DNA of 64,000 nucleotides from Ciona intestinalis (taxonomy: Eukaryota; Chordata; Ascidiacea; Phlebobranchia; Cionidae). The first letter of the stretch is position 1. Every line of letters begins with the position of its first letter. Made by a program: the position numbers and the translations under genes. The stretch lies in contig NC_020172.2 in the NCBI RefSeq assembly GCF_000224145.3, positions 3,889,557-3,953,556 of the forward strand. Direction: 5' to 3'. The notes below the pieces were generated by a model. It was not told where the DNA came from and did not search any database. It saw only the letters and a program-made list of their open reading frames with translations. Of the stretch, positions 35,201-47,551 are shown piece after piece.

Positions 35201-35395
35201 TTTTCCACAGAAACCATTTGCTTATTATTACACCAGTTTTATCACAATGAGGTCATATATGAATCCTCACTACAATCATGGGCCGTGAATGATCAATCCA
35301 TGAAAGCAAAACTTGTGAAAGAATTTTCATTTCATGAATTCCCAGAACTCTGGAAAATAATGGCAAAAAATCAAAATTTTGCCAGAAATGTTTAA
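29274..35395 (+). CDS. EEP-domain (TDP2-like, catalytically degenerate) protein fused to an eIF4G-type W2 domain
   Basis: Fourteen phase-compatible exons: 29274-29392, 29739-29860, 30384-30499, 30894-30986, 31505-31582, 31902-32015, 32433-32558, 32680-32804, 33029-33133, 33287-33435, 33754-33835, 34256-34383, 34764-34886 and 35211-35395 (554 residues). Residues 1-250 resemble the EEP fold, closest to TDP2: 'CKILSWNLH' (Asn13), 'LVSLQEVG' (Glu50), 'FVLFTSQLEKRKSS' and 'STAIFAGSLYITDFE'. TDP2 has GDxN where this protein has GSLY (168-171). The terminal SDH is absent (PDG at 246-248), so nuclease or phosphodiesterase activity is unlikely. Residues 257-382 form an acidic, Ser-rich linker. Residues about 384-554 match the W2 HEAT-like domain of eIF4G/eIF5: 'IIEWVENHVGRNFWMSGPF', 'LLLHQFYHNEVIYESSLQSW', 'FSFHEFPELWKIMAKN'. 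AATAAA at 35608-35613. It may be a translation-linked scaffold (inference). A 50-N gap lies in intron 4. Confidence 0.8.
29421..29621. mobile_element. palindromic MITE (family A)
   Basis: Inverted ends 'atatagtagggtgggagaag' and 'cccccatcctactatata'. It lies in the first intron of the EEP-W2 gene. Confidence 0.78.
30121..30316. mobile_element. palindromic MITE (family A)
   Basis: Left end 'gtgggagaagatgggatcc', right end 'tcccatcttcctccacccta'. It lies in an EEP-W2 intron. Confidence 0.7.
31221..31270. other. assembly gap (50 N)
   Basis: A run of 50 N in the intron between EEP-W2 exons 4 and 5. No coding loss is expected because the flanking phases match. Confidence 0.99.
31648..31728 (-). 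mobile_element. tRNA-like SINE head
   Basis: On the minus strand: 'gtagcgcagttggttagcgc' (A box) and 'gggttcgaggctc' (B box). The ends do not pair as a tRNA acceptor stem, so this is a SINE head and not a tRNA gene. Confidence 0.6.
32104..32398 (-). mobile_element. tRNA-derived SINE, near full length
   Basis: Tail 'gaatgtaacttgc' at the left. The tRNA-like head ('gcacagtggttcagtgg' region, reverse complement) is at the right. It lies in the EEP-W2 intron that precedes the 32433 exon. Confidence 0.66.
34905..35175 (+). mobile_element. tRNA-derived SINE, 5'-truncated
   Basis: Begins in the tRNA-like head ('taacccagaggtaatgggtt') and runs to an 'attcatacatttca' tail. It starts right after the donor of the 34764-34886 exon. 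Confidence 0.62.
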
Positions 35396-36598
35396 AACAT
35401 TTGTGTTTTAATAACTTTTCTGTTTTTTTTTAATTTATAAAACGCGTGATTTTTTACCTATAAAGGTTTTACTGCCATTGCAATTGATTAGGCACTTTTG
35501 TTGGACTAAAACCCTTTTTAATTGAACAGTTATTCTTTGTTGTTATTTTAGTTGTTTCTTTGTACATTATAATTATAAAACAATTGTATATTGTATGTAA
35601 AAAACTTTAATAAAAGTATGTTGAAAAATCAGATTTAGGTTAAGAATTTTTTTTCTTGGAGAAATTAAACAGTTGCACGGTACTTGTGACAGAAAGAATT
35701 TCATTTGGTGTCTCTAAAATGCACGCGAATAAAAAATAAAATGGTGCAATTTCATAAAAAAAATAGTAATTTTTCGCAATTATGAAATTTTAGAGACCCC
35801 CAAAAGATTATGAAAGATTTAGAAAATTTATTAAAAATTTTATGGAAAATACAATTTGTGAAAAACAATAATTTTGTAAACCCCAATCAACACTTGTTAC
35901 TTTTTACCAAAAGGCTATAAAATGAAGATCACTGTGTTAATTTTTAAATGGAAAAAAGTAACTATATTTTAAGTAGAAGATATAACTGTATCACATTTTA
36001 TAATTTAGTTAAAACGCGCCAATATACTTTTTGAGATTCAATTATATTTTGCATTTTTTTTTGTAAAATATATATTTATTGGTTTAATATTTAATGAAAG
36101 GTTATATAATGAGACAACACTATTTCATTCTGTAACGAAGTTACCGAGTTTAATAAGACCAACTTTTAACACGAATAGAGTTGAATATATTCATACATGC
36201 ATAATTAATCGTATTTGCAGCAGTTTAAACATAAACAGGTATTCGGTTGTGACATAACAATAGGCTTTTATTGTGATAAATAATACAAAGAAAAAAACTT
36301 GAAATATTTCGTCAAACTGACATTTTTTATGAGAAAATGAAATCAAGGAAATAAATCGAAAAATTTCGTCAAGTTGACGTTTTTCCATCAGAAAATGAAA
36401 ACAAGGGAAAAAACTTGAAAAATTTCGTCAAACTGACGTTTTTTTATCAGAAAATGAAATCAAGGGAAATGCTTGAAAAATTTCGTCGAGTTGACGTTTT
36501 TGTTATCAGAAAATGAAATATATCATTGGAACAATATGAAAGAAAATAATGTGTACAAGGAGAATAACTTAGGACTCTATATATATATGGTTGAATGG
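35396..36598. other. convergent 3' region between EEP-W2 and WNK
   Basis: No coding sequence. The left part is the EEP-W2 3' UTR (AATAAA at 35608). The right part is the likely WNK 3' UTR, with a tandem repeat at 36298-36520. The middle is A/T-rich and featureless. Confidence 0.6.
36298..36520. repeat. 58-bp tandem repeat with palindromic core, probably in the WNK 3' UTR
   Basis: Four units, each built on 'aaatttcgtcaaactgacg' plus 'gaaaatgaaatcaaggg', with the core CGTCA-N3-TGACG (inverted repeat) conserved or compensated. Starts near 36298, 36357, 36414 and 36472. Confidence 0.78.
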
Positions 36599-39500
36599 CT
36601 AAAGATTTCGCTGCAATGATCGGTCTGAAGTATTGCTGATTGAATCCCAGTCTTCATGTACTTCTGGTCGTTTCCCGTTTTCGTATAAAGTGTTTTGGTC
36701 AAATGAGGAGTTCAGTTGCTCATACATGCCTTGGGGGGCCTCCGTGGGCGGGTAAACAGCCATTGTGTGTCTGAAGAACTGGTTGGCCCACTGCTGTTGC
36801 ATTATTATTGGCTGTTGGGCATAACCTCCAGGCNNNNNNNNNNNNNNNNNNNNNNNNNNNNNNNNNNNNNNNNNNNNNNNNNNGGTTTGTTGGGGTTTTC
36901 GGTAACACTAGGGTCTTGCTGCATTTGCGGGGGTAAGTTTGGTGCTGGGTTATGAGGTGTACCGTAGTTTTTGGGTAACATGTGGGGGTGTATTATGTGG
37001 TGGGGGGTGATGGGGTACATTAGAGGGTTCCACGAGTTTGTATTTGAACGGTGGTTGTTGCTGAAGTTTTTCTGGTGAACGAAAGCGCTGGTTTCTGCGG
37101 GATGGTGAATGGTGTTGGGCGCTGGTTGTCTGGGGGGGTGGGACATGGGCGTGGCCTCCTGGGGCTGAGGAATGAAATCTGGCAAAATATAGAATTGTTA
37201 GGGGGTTGCTGTATAGGGAAATATGAAGTGATTGAAAGGAAAGATTTTCAATGGCTGGGCACACACAGTTTGTCAGAAAGTCAAATTTTTCTTTTTTCTA
37301 CTGTTTTGGCAAGTTTTTAAGACAAAAACACACTTAAAAAAACACAAATCTCCTGTTATAAAGAGTTTTTTACATTTGTTAACTTGGTCCTGAAATATAA
37401 CAAATACAACATGACTTTTTTGTTCACACCCATTTCATATTTTTTTTTAAATAAAATAAAAATAGAAATAAATAAATTTCTTGGCCCACTAAACAATTAT
37501 AACCAACGTGTTAAATTTTAAACCTGTCTAAAAATGTTTACTATCAATAAAACTGGTGTGCCCATAGTGAATGAGATGATATGAGAGAGAAAATACTTAA
37601 AAGAAAGAAGTTCCACAGTTTCCATTGAAACAAAGTCTGAAAGAAAACAAACGCATTCTTAACAGAACATTCAATAACCAATACAGACGTTGGGCAATCT
37701 TTACCTTTCTAAGGCTTCTCCACAGCGAGCACAAAATAATATTTAATACAGTTAGTGGCATAGTGGCAAAAGACCATTTAACAAGGATCTGGTGTTATGA
37801 AAACGTAAGAGACAAAAACCAAATCCAACCAATTGTTGAATAAAAGACATATAGTAGGGTGGGGGAAGATGGGACACCTTTTCATTCTATTTTCTCAACC
37901 CATTTGGTAGTAAACAAAGAACTTTTATAGAATTATAAAACTGTTAATTGTTTAAAACAGGATCAGGATATTACGTGTTAAAGATCCCGCCTTCCCATCC
38001 CACTATATATTTCGCCTAAATGGCATCGTTGGTCTTTTATTCAAGAAAAATCTTGTTGCTTATCGTTGCACAAGGATTGTTTAACTTTATAAGCACCAAA
38101 TCAGGGTCAGATTCGCGAGATGTATTACAGTTCAACTATATAACATACATAGGCGCCAAACCCGGGGTGGCACGGTAGGCAGGCATACCCCGGAATTTTC
38201 TGAACTGCATTAATCATTAAACAGTGGGAACAAGTTAGTTAGATTTGTTTCATAGGAAAGTCTAACTATAAAAGTTTTTTGAAATGCCTACCATGCATTT
38301 TCAATAGTTTGAGCCTATGCATATATATACAAATATACGTTTTTGCAGCTAAAATTATTACCAAAAAAACTACTAGGTTTTTTATGTTTTGAGCCTGCCA
38401 GGTGTTTTGCAAAAAAAAAAAATTGTTGATATCTTCATATAAGTATTATAACACAACAATGGTATATTGTACCTGTTCCACTGTGTTCATGGTGATTAGA
38501 CATGGCTTCATCTGGTTTTGAAGGATTCTGGAAAAATAAATATTTGTTTAAAATAAAAAAAAAATTAGAAAAAAGTTTCATTACAAAAATTACAAATAGT
38601 GAAAAAATATTTAAAAAAGGATATCACAAAATAAAAACACCAAAATAAAAAAAAGAAAATTAATAATTTAAACAAATTTTAAACTAATATTTTGTAAATC
38701 AAGAGCACAGATACCGACAAAAATCTAACAAAAAATTAACTTTTCTTTTTAGTAAAAAATAAAACTTAAAAACTTACAGGTTGTTTTTGGGGTATAACTT
38801 TCATTTTTTGTCGCTTCTTGGCTTTTCGCAACCGGTCCAATTGCAATCTATGTTTTCTTATTAAAGCTTCAATTTCACGTTGATGCCTGTTTAAAATACT
38901 AGGTGTAAAACAAATTTAAACTTTTTTTTTCTGGAATCAGATTTAATTCTTTAATCTTTAAATGTAACCAAAAAAAAACTTTTTCTTATTTTGAATTTCT
39001 TTTCTAAATTTCTAAAAAAATTAAAATTCAAAAAAAATAAAACAGATTTAATTTTCTCACCTTTTGCTAAGATCTTTAAAATCAGAATCATCCTCGTCAA
39101 AATCGTCGCCGTCCGTTTCGTCCTCGCTGAGTTCCCCGTATTGTGAGCGGGTGGGTGAGTCAAGATACATTCGCTGACGATCCCGGGGTTTTATGGGAAT
39201 TGGGGTGAGGGGGGTAAGGGGGTTTCCCGGGTTCATGTTAGTTCGTTGGTATTGTTGCTAGAATAAAATAATTTGTTTACGCATTTAGAATTTTTTTTAG
39301 CATTTTTTCGTGCTTTCCTTTATATATATATATTTATAATATATTTTAGAAGTTTTCTATTATTTATCCTCATGTAGTGGACACAGTCGTTATAACCTGG
39401 GTGTTCTGTTTCATACACTTCATGCCAGCTTACGAGTTACCAAGTATTTAACTTTGTAGGTGATTATTTTTGTTCATTTTTTTGTATTAAGCTGGTTTTG

Positions 39501-42500
39501 TGAACACAGATAAACAAAACTGATTTTCTATTTAAAGTTTGAAAAATAAGTAGCAATTTGTTTAAGTTAAAATATCTTTATGTTTCTTACCTCAGTAAAC
39601 ATTCTTAAGTTTTGCTCACGAACAAATTCTTGCTGCATTCCTTGATCAGAACCTACAAAAAAAAAAGAAATAAAAACCATAACATATATAACCCCCCAAA
39701 AAATTATACATATATATATATTCATATTGTAAATTACCCACAGTCTATGGGAGTCGTTAGGATATGGTTTTCTTTGAATGATTTTTGTTTACTAGCAGTA
39801 GCAAATGGGCGAAAAATAGAATGAAAAGATCAAAGATGTCTCATCTTCCCCCAATCTACTATATAACTTTTACCAAATTCAATGAATGTTAAAAACATCA
39901 AAGTGAAATTTGAAGGTCGATTGCAAAAAACATACAATTACTGAAATGTATACTGCTATAATGCTATGTTAATCAATGCTGAGCTTTTATGGAACGTGTG
40001 CTCATAAAGGAAGTATACCAGAAAGCAATTAACTTACGTCAGACCGGCAACAATTGCTATTAACAGAGACCTTGTGTTATACTGTAGTATAATTACATTG
40101 AAAACCTTTAAGTTCAATTTAATTGAAATATGAATAAATGTAACTTATTTAATCCCCTGTGGCCGGGAACCGACAGTCCTTATAACACAGGTGTTCTGTT
40201 TCGTACACCTCGTGCCCGTTTAGAGTTACCGCATATGTGACATAAAAATGTTCGACTTTTTCGTATTTCTAAACATGGCTGGCAATTTAGACAACCCATT
40301 AGTGACCACTGGGTTGTAGCAATTTCCGTTAAGTGTCTTGCCCAAGGACACACATTTTAACAATGGTAGCAGCATCGAGCCTTGAACCCATAACCTCTGG
40401 GCTACAGGCAGGCGCGCCAACCACTGTGCCACAGCACCAAACATAAAAACTAAATATTAACTCACCAATTAATGAGGAATAACTTTTCTCGCTGTTGTTG
40501 CTCAAAGTACGGACTCTCGTGTTCCCATCGGTAAACACAATACTTTGCGAGTTGGTTTCAGTAACTAGAGATGGCTCATAAGAAGTTTGTTGACTGGCAA
40601 CTGAAGTCATGTACGTCGCATTTTCATGATTAGAAGCAAGTGATCCATTAAAGGAAGCATCAAGTGAGACTGACGTATGCTGCTGGTTAGTGTGGACAAA
40701 ACTGGTCTCAAAACTTTGCTGATGATTTTCTGCATCCATTTTATTTGACTCAGTAAGTGTCTTGGTGGGTTGTTTATCGTTTTCAAAACTAAGCTGCCTG
40801 TGAGCAGTGTTAGGTTGAGACTTGACTTCTGAATCTGTTGGGATAATCTGAAACCTGCCGACTTCCCTAACAACTGTATCCGTTTCCTCGACCCCAATTT
40901 TGTTCATTTTTTCGCGCAGCAGCGATTTTACCGAATCATCTTCATTCACTTTAGTGATTTGGAAGCGATTAAAATTTGTCTCGGGTTGAAGTACAGGTCT
41001 TTCTTCATGTGGCTGAGCAACCGGCTGATACTCAGAGTGGTAGGATGAAACTGATTCAACTAAACTTTCAGTGTCGGACACTTTGTATTGATCCACCATA
41101 CCCGCTGTCTTAGCTTCGTCCCCAGAAGATTGGCTTGCTTCGTTTAAAGGGGGCGAAAAGTTTGCCGTAGATCCAATTGGTGGGGACAGTGCTACTACCA
41201 GGGGTACTACTGTAGTTACAGATGGACTTCCCCAATCATCTAAAGCGGAAGTCATTTTAACATTGGTATTAATCTGGTAGGTTAAGCTATCAGAAGCTGC
41301 ATTAGTTGTTGCTGTATCTTGAGCACTCAATTGGTTGTCTATATCTAAAGTATTACCGTCAGCGTTTTCAGAAGAGTTAATAGGCATTGCAACGGGAATA
41401 ACTACAGGAACCACGCCAATAACAGGCGTTGTTTCATCTGTTCCTTCACTGGTAGAAGCGGTATTTTGAGCGTGGGATAAAATTGCCGTTAACTGCTTAT
41501 CTAAATCATTTGTATCCTTAGGTACCATGATCACTTGTGGAAGAATTACTGGTTGTCCTATTGGGAGGATGGTGATTGGTTGGGATGTTGGGACATCTGA
41601 TCCTTGATCCTCTTCTGCTCCTGCAGCATCCAGAGGAGCATTTTCGATAACTTTTGCATCACTTCTAACTTCTTGTGCCTCGGTTTTGGTTTCAGTTTGC
41701 GAAGCATTGTAAGTTGTTTCGTGCGTTGGTTGAGGGGCCGATATTTGCGATGCTTCTTTTAAAACTGGTTGTTGTTGTTGTTGTTGCTGTTGTTGGGTTT
41801 GTGGTTGTTGCTGTTGTTGGGTTTGTGGTTGTTGTTGTTGTTGCTGTTGTGGTTGTTGTTGCTGTTGCTGTTGTGGTTGTTGTTGCTGCTGTTGTTGTGG
41901 TTGTTGCTGTTGAACGCTCGCCACACTACCTGTACTCCCCACACTCGCAACACTTGAACAACTGGGCGAGCGATAAAATAAGATGTTGCTCATTGATGGT
42001 TTCGCTGCCTCTGACGACTCTGCAACATCCGAGGAGCTGCTCACTGTCTTCCCAGGATCAGGATCACTTATGCCCTCGTTAACTTGCTCGGCACGAGGAG
42101 ACCCGATCACGGAGCCCGTCTCACTGCTGCTTAACTCCTCCGGCTTTGAAACAGGATTTTCCTCCGTCTTTCCGCCTTCAGCTGGAGGAAGGGAGGTTGC
42201 GGACACAGATTCAGAGAGCGGAAGCAGAGGAGCAGTGGAGGTACATCCGTTAACCTCCAACTTCAGAAGATCGACATCAATTTTTCCAACATCATGCATT
42301 TGCTTTGCTTTGATTCCGACCAAACGTACTTGTTGTTGAAAAGCTTTGGTGTGTTTCTCCTTTAAATAGTTTGCTTGGATCATTTTGTCAGCGATTTCTT
42401 CAGGGGTATCCTCGTCAATGATAAACTGTGAAGAGAAAAAAGAAAAAAAACATTTTTATTGATAAACTGTAAACAAAAAATTTCTTATAAACGTTTTTCA

Positions 42501-45500
42501 AATTTTTGGATCATTTTAGTAGGAACAAAAGATTATATAGGTTCATACACATATAGTCCCATATACATAAAGCCTAATGTACAATACAGCTATTCAGTTT
42601 AAATTTTATTATTTAAACCAAAAAAGAAAATTATGTCTCATAAATGGGGTGAGGGGAAGACGGACACCTTTCGCACAAAATATCCAAATATCCTGATCGT
42701 GAGGATACAGTTTACAACTATTTGAATTCTTTTTTGTTTACTACCAAATAGAACAAGTAAATAGAATAAAAAAGTGTCCCATCGTTTATACATGAGAATA
42801 GGTGCGTTCATACTAAAAATCCAATTAAATCGAACTCCATAAACCATTATATGATATAATGCTCCTTTTATGACATAGAAATCTACCTTAAAAGTGACAG
42901 TTTTCAGGTTATAGGTCGTGAGTTGACATTCGACTTCAACTAAATTTTCTTCGGTTGTTTTAATATCGGTGATTGTTAATCTTGGACGCCCGTCAAACTC
43001 GCCTTTGCGAACCTGGAATATAAAGTAACCTTATACTGTCGAGTGATAACTTTGATGTGTTCTTAAACAGTAGACACGTGTTAAAAAATATAAATAATTG
43101 TGTTAAAAATATAAAATAATATTTTAGCTTTAATGATGTAATCGCTAAATGCTAATAAGTGTTTGTGACGTTATACAGCCATTCAAGCACCCACTCCTGT
43201 TAACCACAAGCTGTTATAAACCCATTGGTTGTCATTGTTGAACAACAAGTCCTACTGTTACATCATACAAAATATTTTTTTGTTGTATTTAATTTAGAAA
43301 TGGTGTTATTACAATCCAAGTACAATTTTCCAAAAAAGTTAAATTAGTTTAACACGTTTGGTGTTTAAACACTATAAATTAAGTTTGGTCAGTTTCCGCA
43401 CACCTCCTGCCCACTGCCGAGTCATAAGCACAAGGTGTATGAAACAGAACACTGTGTTATAAGACTGTTATTTCCCGGGTCATGCGAGGGTAAAGCAAGT
43501 TACATTCATTCAATTTATACATTCAGTAAAATACTTAGGTTGGCATGGTAGGCAGGCCTGCACCCCAATCTTTTTGCACTGTGTTGATCAATAAATACTA
43601 TCAACCAAAAGATTAGATTTGTTTTACAGTGCAGTGTGTTTAACTACTCCTACCTCCCCTGCCATTAGAAAAGTCAGGCACCTATATGATATTGTAAGGT
43701 GTGGAAAGACGGGACACTTTTAGCAAATAATACCCAAATAACCTGATCATGTTTTAAACAATTAACAACAATCTATGGAGGTCTTGAGGATATGATTTTA
43801 TAATTCTTTGAATGTTCATTGTTTACTACCAAATGTGACACGGAAATAGAATGAAAAGGTGTCCCATTTTTTCCTATTCTATTATATACCAGTATAAACA
43901 CACACAGTACGGTACTTACCCTGTTACAAAGCAATGTCAGTTGTTCAATAAAACATTCTTTATTTATTTCATTCAGTTGATTGTTCACCACTAAGCGTGA
44001 AGCAGTTTCTTGCGAAGATTCAACGTCAATGTCAACTTTAAATATACTTTCAAGCTAAAACAACAAAGAAAACATTCATAAAAGTTTGGGAGGAATAAAC
44101 TACATGAATGAAATGTTAGTTAATCATTCTTACATGCCGGGTCAAGGATAGTCGTTATACATGTAACATGTCTAATTTCTCAATGGTAGCAACATCAAGC
44201 CTTGAACCCAGTATCTTAAAGCTACGAACTAAGCACGAACTACTGTTTTCATGACATTAAAAAAAATTATTCCAAAAAATAAAAATTTAAAATAAACAAT
44301 AAACTTACATTTCCTTGGATTTCAATTTGACATTCGATGGATAAATGTCCGAGTTTTTTATCCAAATAATCGTCATCAACTCCCTGGGTAACATTATTAG
44401 CAACCGAATCTGAATCGTTGTCAGATTCCCTTTCAATACCATCAACCTGGAAACATGATGTTTAATTTGTGAAAATTTTGTCATAATATGAAACTTTGTC
44501 ACGAGAGAATAAACCCTTAAATGAGTGTCAAAATTTAAAGGGGTTAAAAATTTTATAAGATTAAAAAGGGTTATTGAACTTGTTAGTAACGACTTTTAAT
44601 CTCTTAAAATTTTTACATATAGCAAGGCTTCCCAAACTTATTCTCTCGTGTACCCTGCTGTCTCTTAAAATTTTCCACAACCCTTCATGGTTAATAATAT
44701 AAGAAATATATAGTAGGGTGGGGGAAGATGGGACACTTTTCATACTATTTTCTTCTCCCATTTGATAGTTACATTCAAAGGTATATAAAACGCATTCACA
44801 CAACTACCATAAACCTTGTTTAAAACACGATCATGATATTTGGATATTATGTTCTAAAGGTGTCCCATCTTCCCCCACCCTCTTATACAGTACTTTGTGT
44901 AAATTGATATACTTCAGTAATAATGCTTAAGAATATTCCTTAAAAATGTATGCCTGTTTATAAACAAAACCACTGCCAATAACACAAGTCAAATTAATCT
45001 GTACAAGATATTATGCACATGATTGATATGACAAGATTAAATAAATCCATGCGAGTGACGCGACCATTTTTAGTCAACAGTATAGTCTACCATATGCAGT
45101 ACTTTGTGTAAAATTGAAAGTAAAATTTCTCTGCAACAATGCTTAAGAATACCTTATAAAATAGCCATGTACGCTTATTTATAAACAAAACTACTGCCAA
45201 AACACAACTCAAATTAATCAATATTTTAACTATAGGATATTACGCACATGATTATAAATTAGGAAATCTAATATAGATAAATGAACCTGCAATAATAGAA
45301 TACGAAGTTGTTTATCCCAATGTCTGTTTCGACTTTTCTGTTGACGACGATGTTTCTTTTCACTTTTTTGTTCTTTCCGATTTTTGTCGCTGTCTTTTGA
45401 ACTTTCACCCCCAGCGTCGGTCGTGGCCACTGATTCAGTTTCCGACATTACAACATCTGTAAATATGTTTGGGTTGTTTATGTGGGGGAAGATGGGACAC

Positions 45501-47519
45501 TCTTTGATTATGGGGGGAAATGGGACTTCTTTAGTTAATATTTTTAATATAAAGAACTATTATTTTTTTTCTAACAGAACTTTCCTTTTAAAATAAATAG
45601 GCCTGTACAAAAATTAACCAATTAGTTTGCCAAATCAGGATAATGCCTGCTGTTAAATATTTTAAAGCAAATTTCATTACACTTGCTAATGAGTTAGTTT
45701 CTGGAAAGGTCAAACAAATGCGACAATTTATTGATTAGTTTGTTGTTTACAAGCACAGGCGCCAAACCTAGGGTGGCAGGGTAGGCCGGCCTACCCTGGA
45801 GTTTTTGCATTGCATATATTAGTATATAATGGAATTAAATTTGTTCAATAACAGCGGTTTCTGGGGCTGTACAGCAGTTTCAGATGTTCCACAATAATTG
45901 TGATTCGATAAGAATTTTCCTTTTATTGATGTGGTTTTTGCATTTTTTCTATAGCATTCTTATTTTTATAGGGCAGCGATATATCATAATAATTGCAAAG
46001 GGACCACCAGGCAATTTTTTTAGAAAATTATGGGAACAGCTGTTTTCTAGGAAATGTCTTACTAACCCTGCCTCCCCTGCATTTTTAAACGTTTGGCGCC
46101 TATGTTTACAGAAAAGGGTTGTTAAATAGTAACCTACCTTGTACAGTGTTGATGGTTCTGTCAGGTTCCTCTATGTTTGATTCAATGAAGACCTTTAAAA
46201 ATATTAATCCATTCACAAAATGTAAGCAACCAAAAATAAATTTAAAATATTAGGGTGAAAGCAATATACAGCACTAAATTTAAAATTAACTTTTTTTTTA
46301 ATTAAATGAAAAAAATTTAAAAACATTAGTGTAGTAACATAAAGTTAGAATTAGAAACTATAAAATGTATATAATGTATAATTTAAATATTTTATATATA
46401 TAAAATTAATGTTGCTTTTTGATAATTGATAATTGTTCAAGAAAAGTTAGAATAATTCGGGACAATTGCCTAATGGTCCACCACTGTAACTTAACCAATT
46501 TCTAAAAATGTTTTAATCCTGAGAAATGCACATCGATTTTTAAGGTGGTACACAGACAAAAGGAGCATTTTCTCCTAAAAGCACACAATTAAATTCTGCA
46601 ACCACAGCAGGATATGGGAAATCTGGCTACCATTTTTTTATTTGTGTCAGCAGGCATAATTGGAAACCACAAGATACTTATGCTTAGTAGGGAATTAGTT
46701 TTTATTCTATTTTCTATGTCCCATTTGATAGTTAACATATAGTAGGGTAGGGAAGATGGGACACCTTTTTATTGAATTTTCTCGTCCAATTTGGAAACAA
46801 GAACAGTCAAAGAATTACAAAACCGTACCCTGACAACTCCCATAGACCTTTGTTAATTATTTAAAATTTGATTAGGACATTTGGTTCATATGTGCCAAAG
46901 TTGCCATCTTCCCCAACCCTACTATAAATAGTTTACGGAATTGTATAAGTAGCCCCTTACTCTAAAAGGCCGCTGTTAATTATTAAAAACACTATCAGGA
47001 AATATGATATTTAGGTAAAAATAATAACAGTATCCCATCTTACCCCACAGTATTATAAATTACAAAGGTTTTACCTGGTTATGAGTTGTTTTGCTTGCTT
47101 GATTCTGCATCACAGGATTTTGCATTATCTGTTGTTGATTGTTGATTTGTCCGTTGATTGCTTGTTGAATCAACTGCGGGTGTTGATTTGTTTGTTGCTG
47201 TAAGAATTGTTGTTGAACAGGTGGTATAATTTGTTGCGGGATAAACTGCTGTTGCGGGATTTGTTGAATGTTGGGTTGAATCTGTTGTCGGAATTGTGGC
47301 TGTTGATGTATTTGTTGATTTGTATTCTGTTGTTGGGAGATATTTGTTTGTATGTTTGTTGGTTGGGACAACGACATGTTTGTTGTTTGATGAAGTTGTT
47401 CTTGTAGTTGTTGTAAAGTTTGTTGTTGCATTTGTTGTTGGTAGGTTTGGTTCATTTTAACGTCATTGAATGTTGCCTGGATTGAATGTGGTTGTTGAAT
47501 TTGTTGTTGCTGCTGTTGT

Positions 47520-47551
<32 letters not shown>

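Noticed and set aside
40329..40465. Extension of the large WNK exon into a Cys-rich tail (...[17 protein letters not shown]...)
   Set aside because: That part is a read-through into the adjacent SINE. A good donor (gtgagt) at 40465 and the in-phase next exon end the coding part at 40466.
41675..42082. Plus-strand Val/Leu-rich frames opposite the WNK glutamine tract
   Set aside because: Reading the antisense of CAG/CAA repeats gives poly-Leu/Val frames; the minus-strand WNK frame is the real one.
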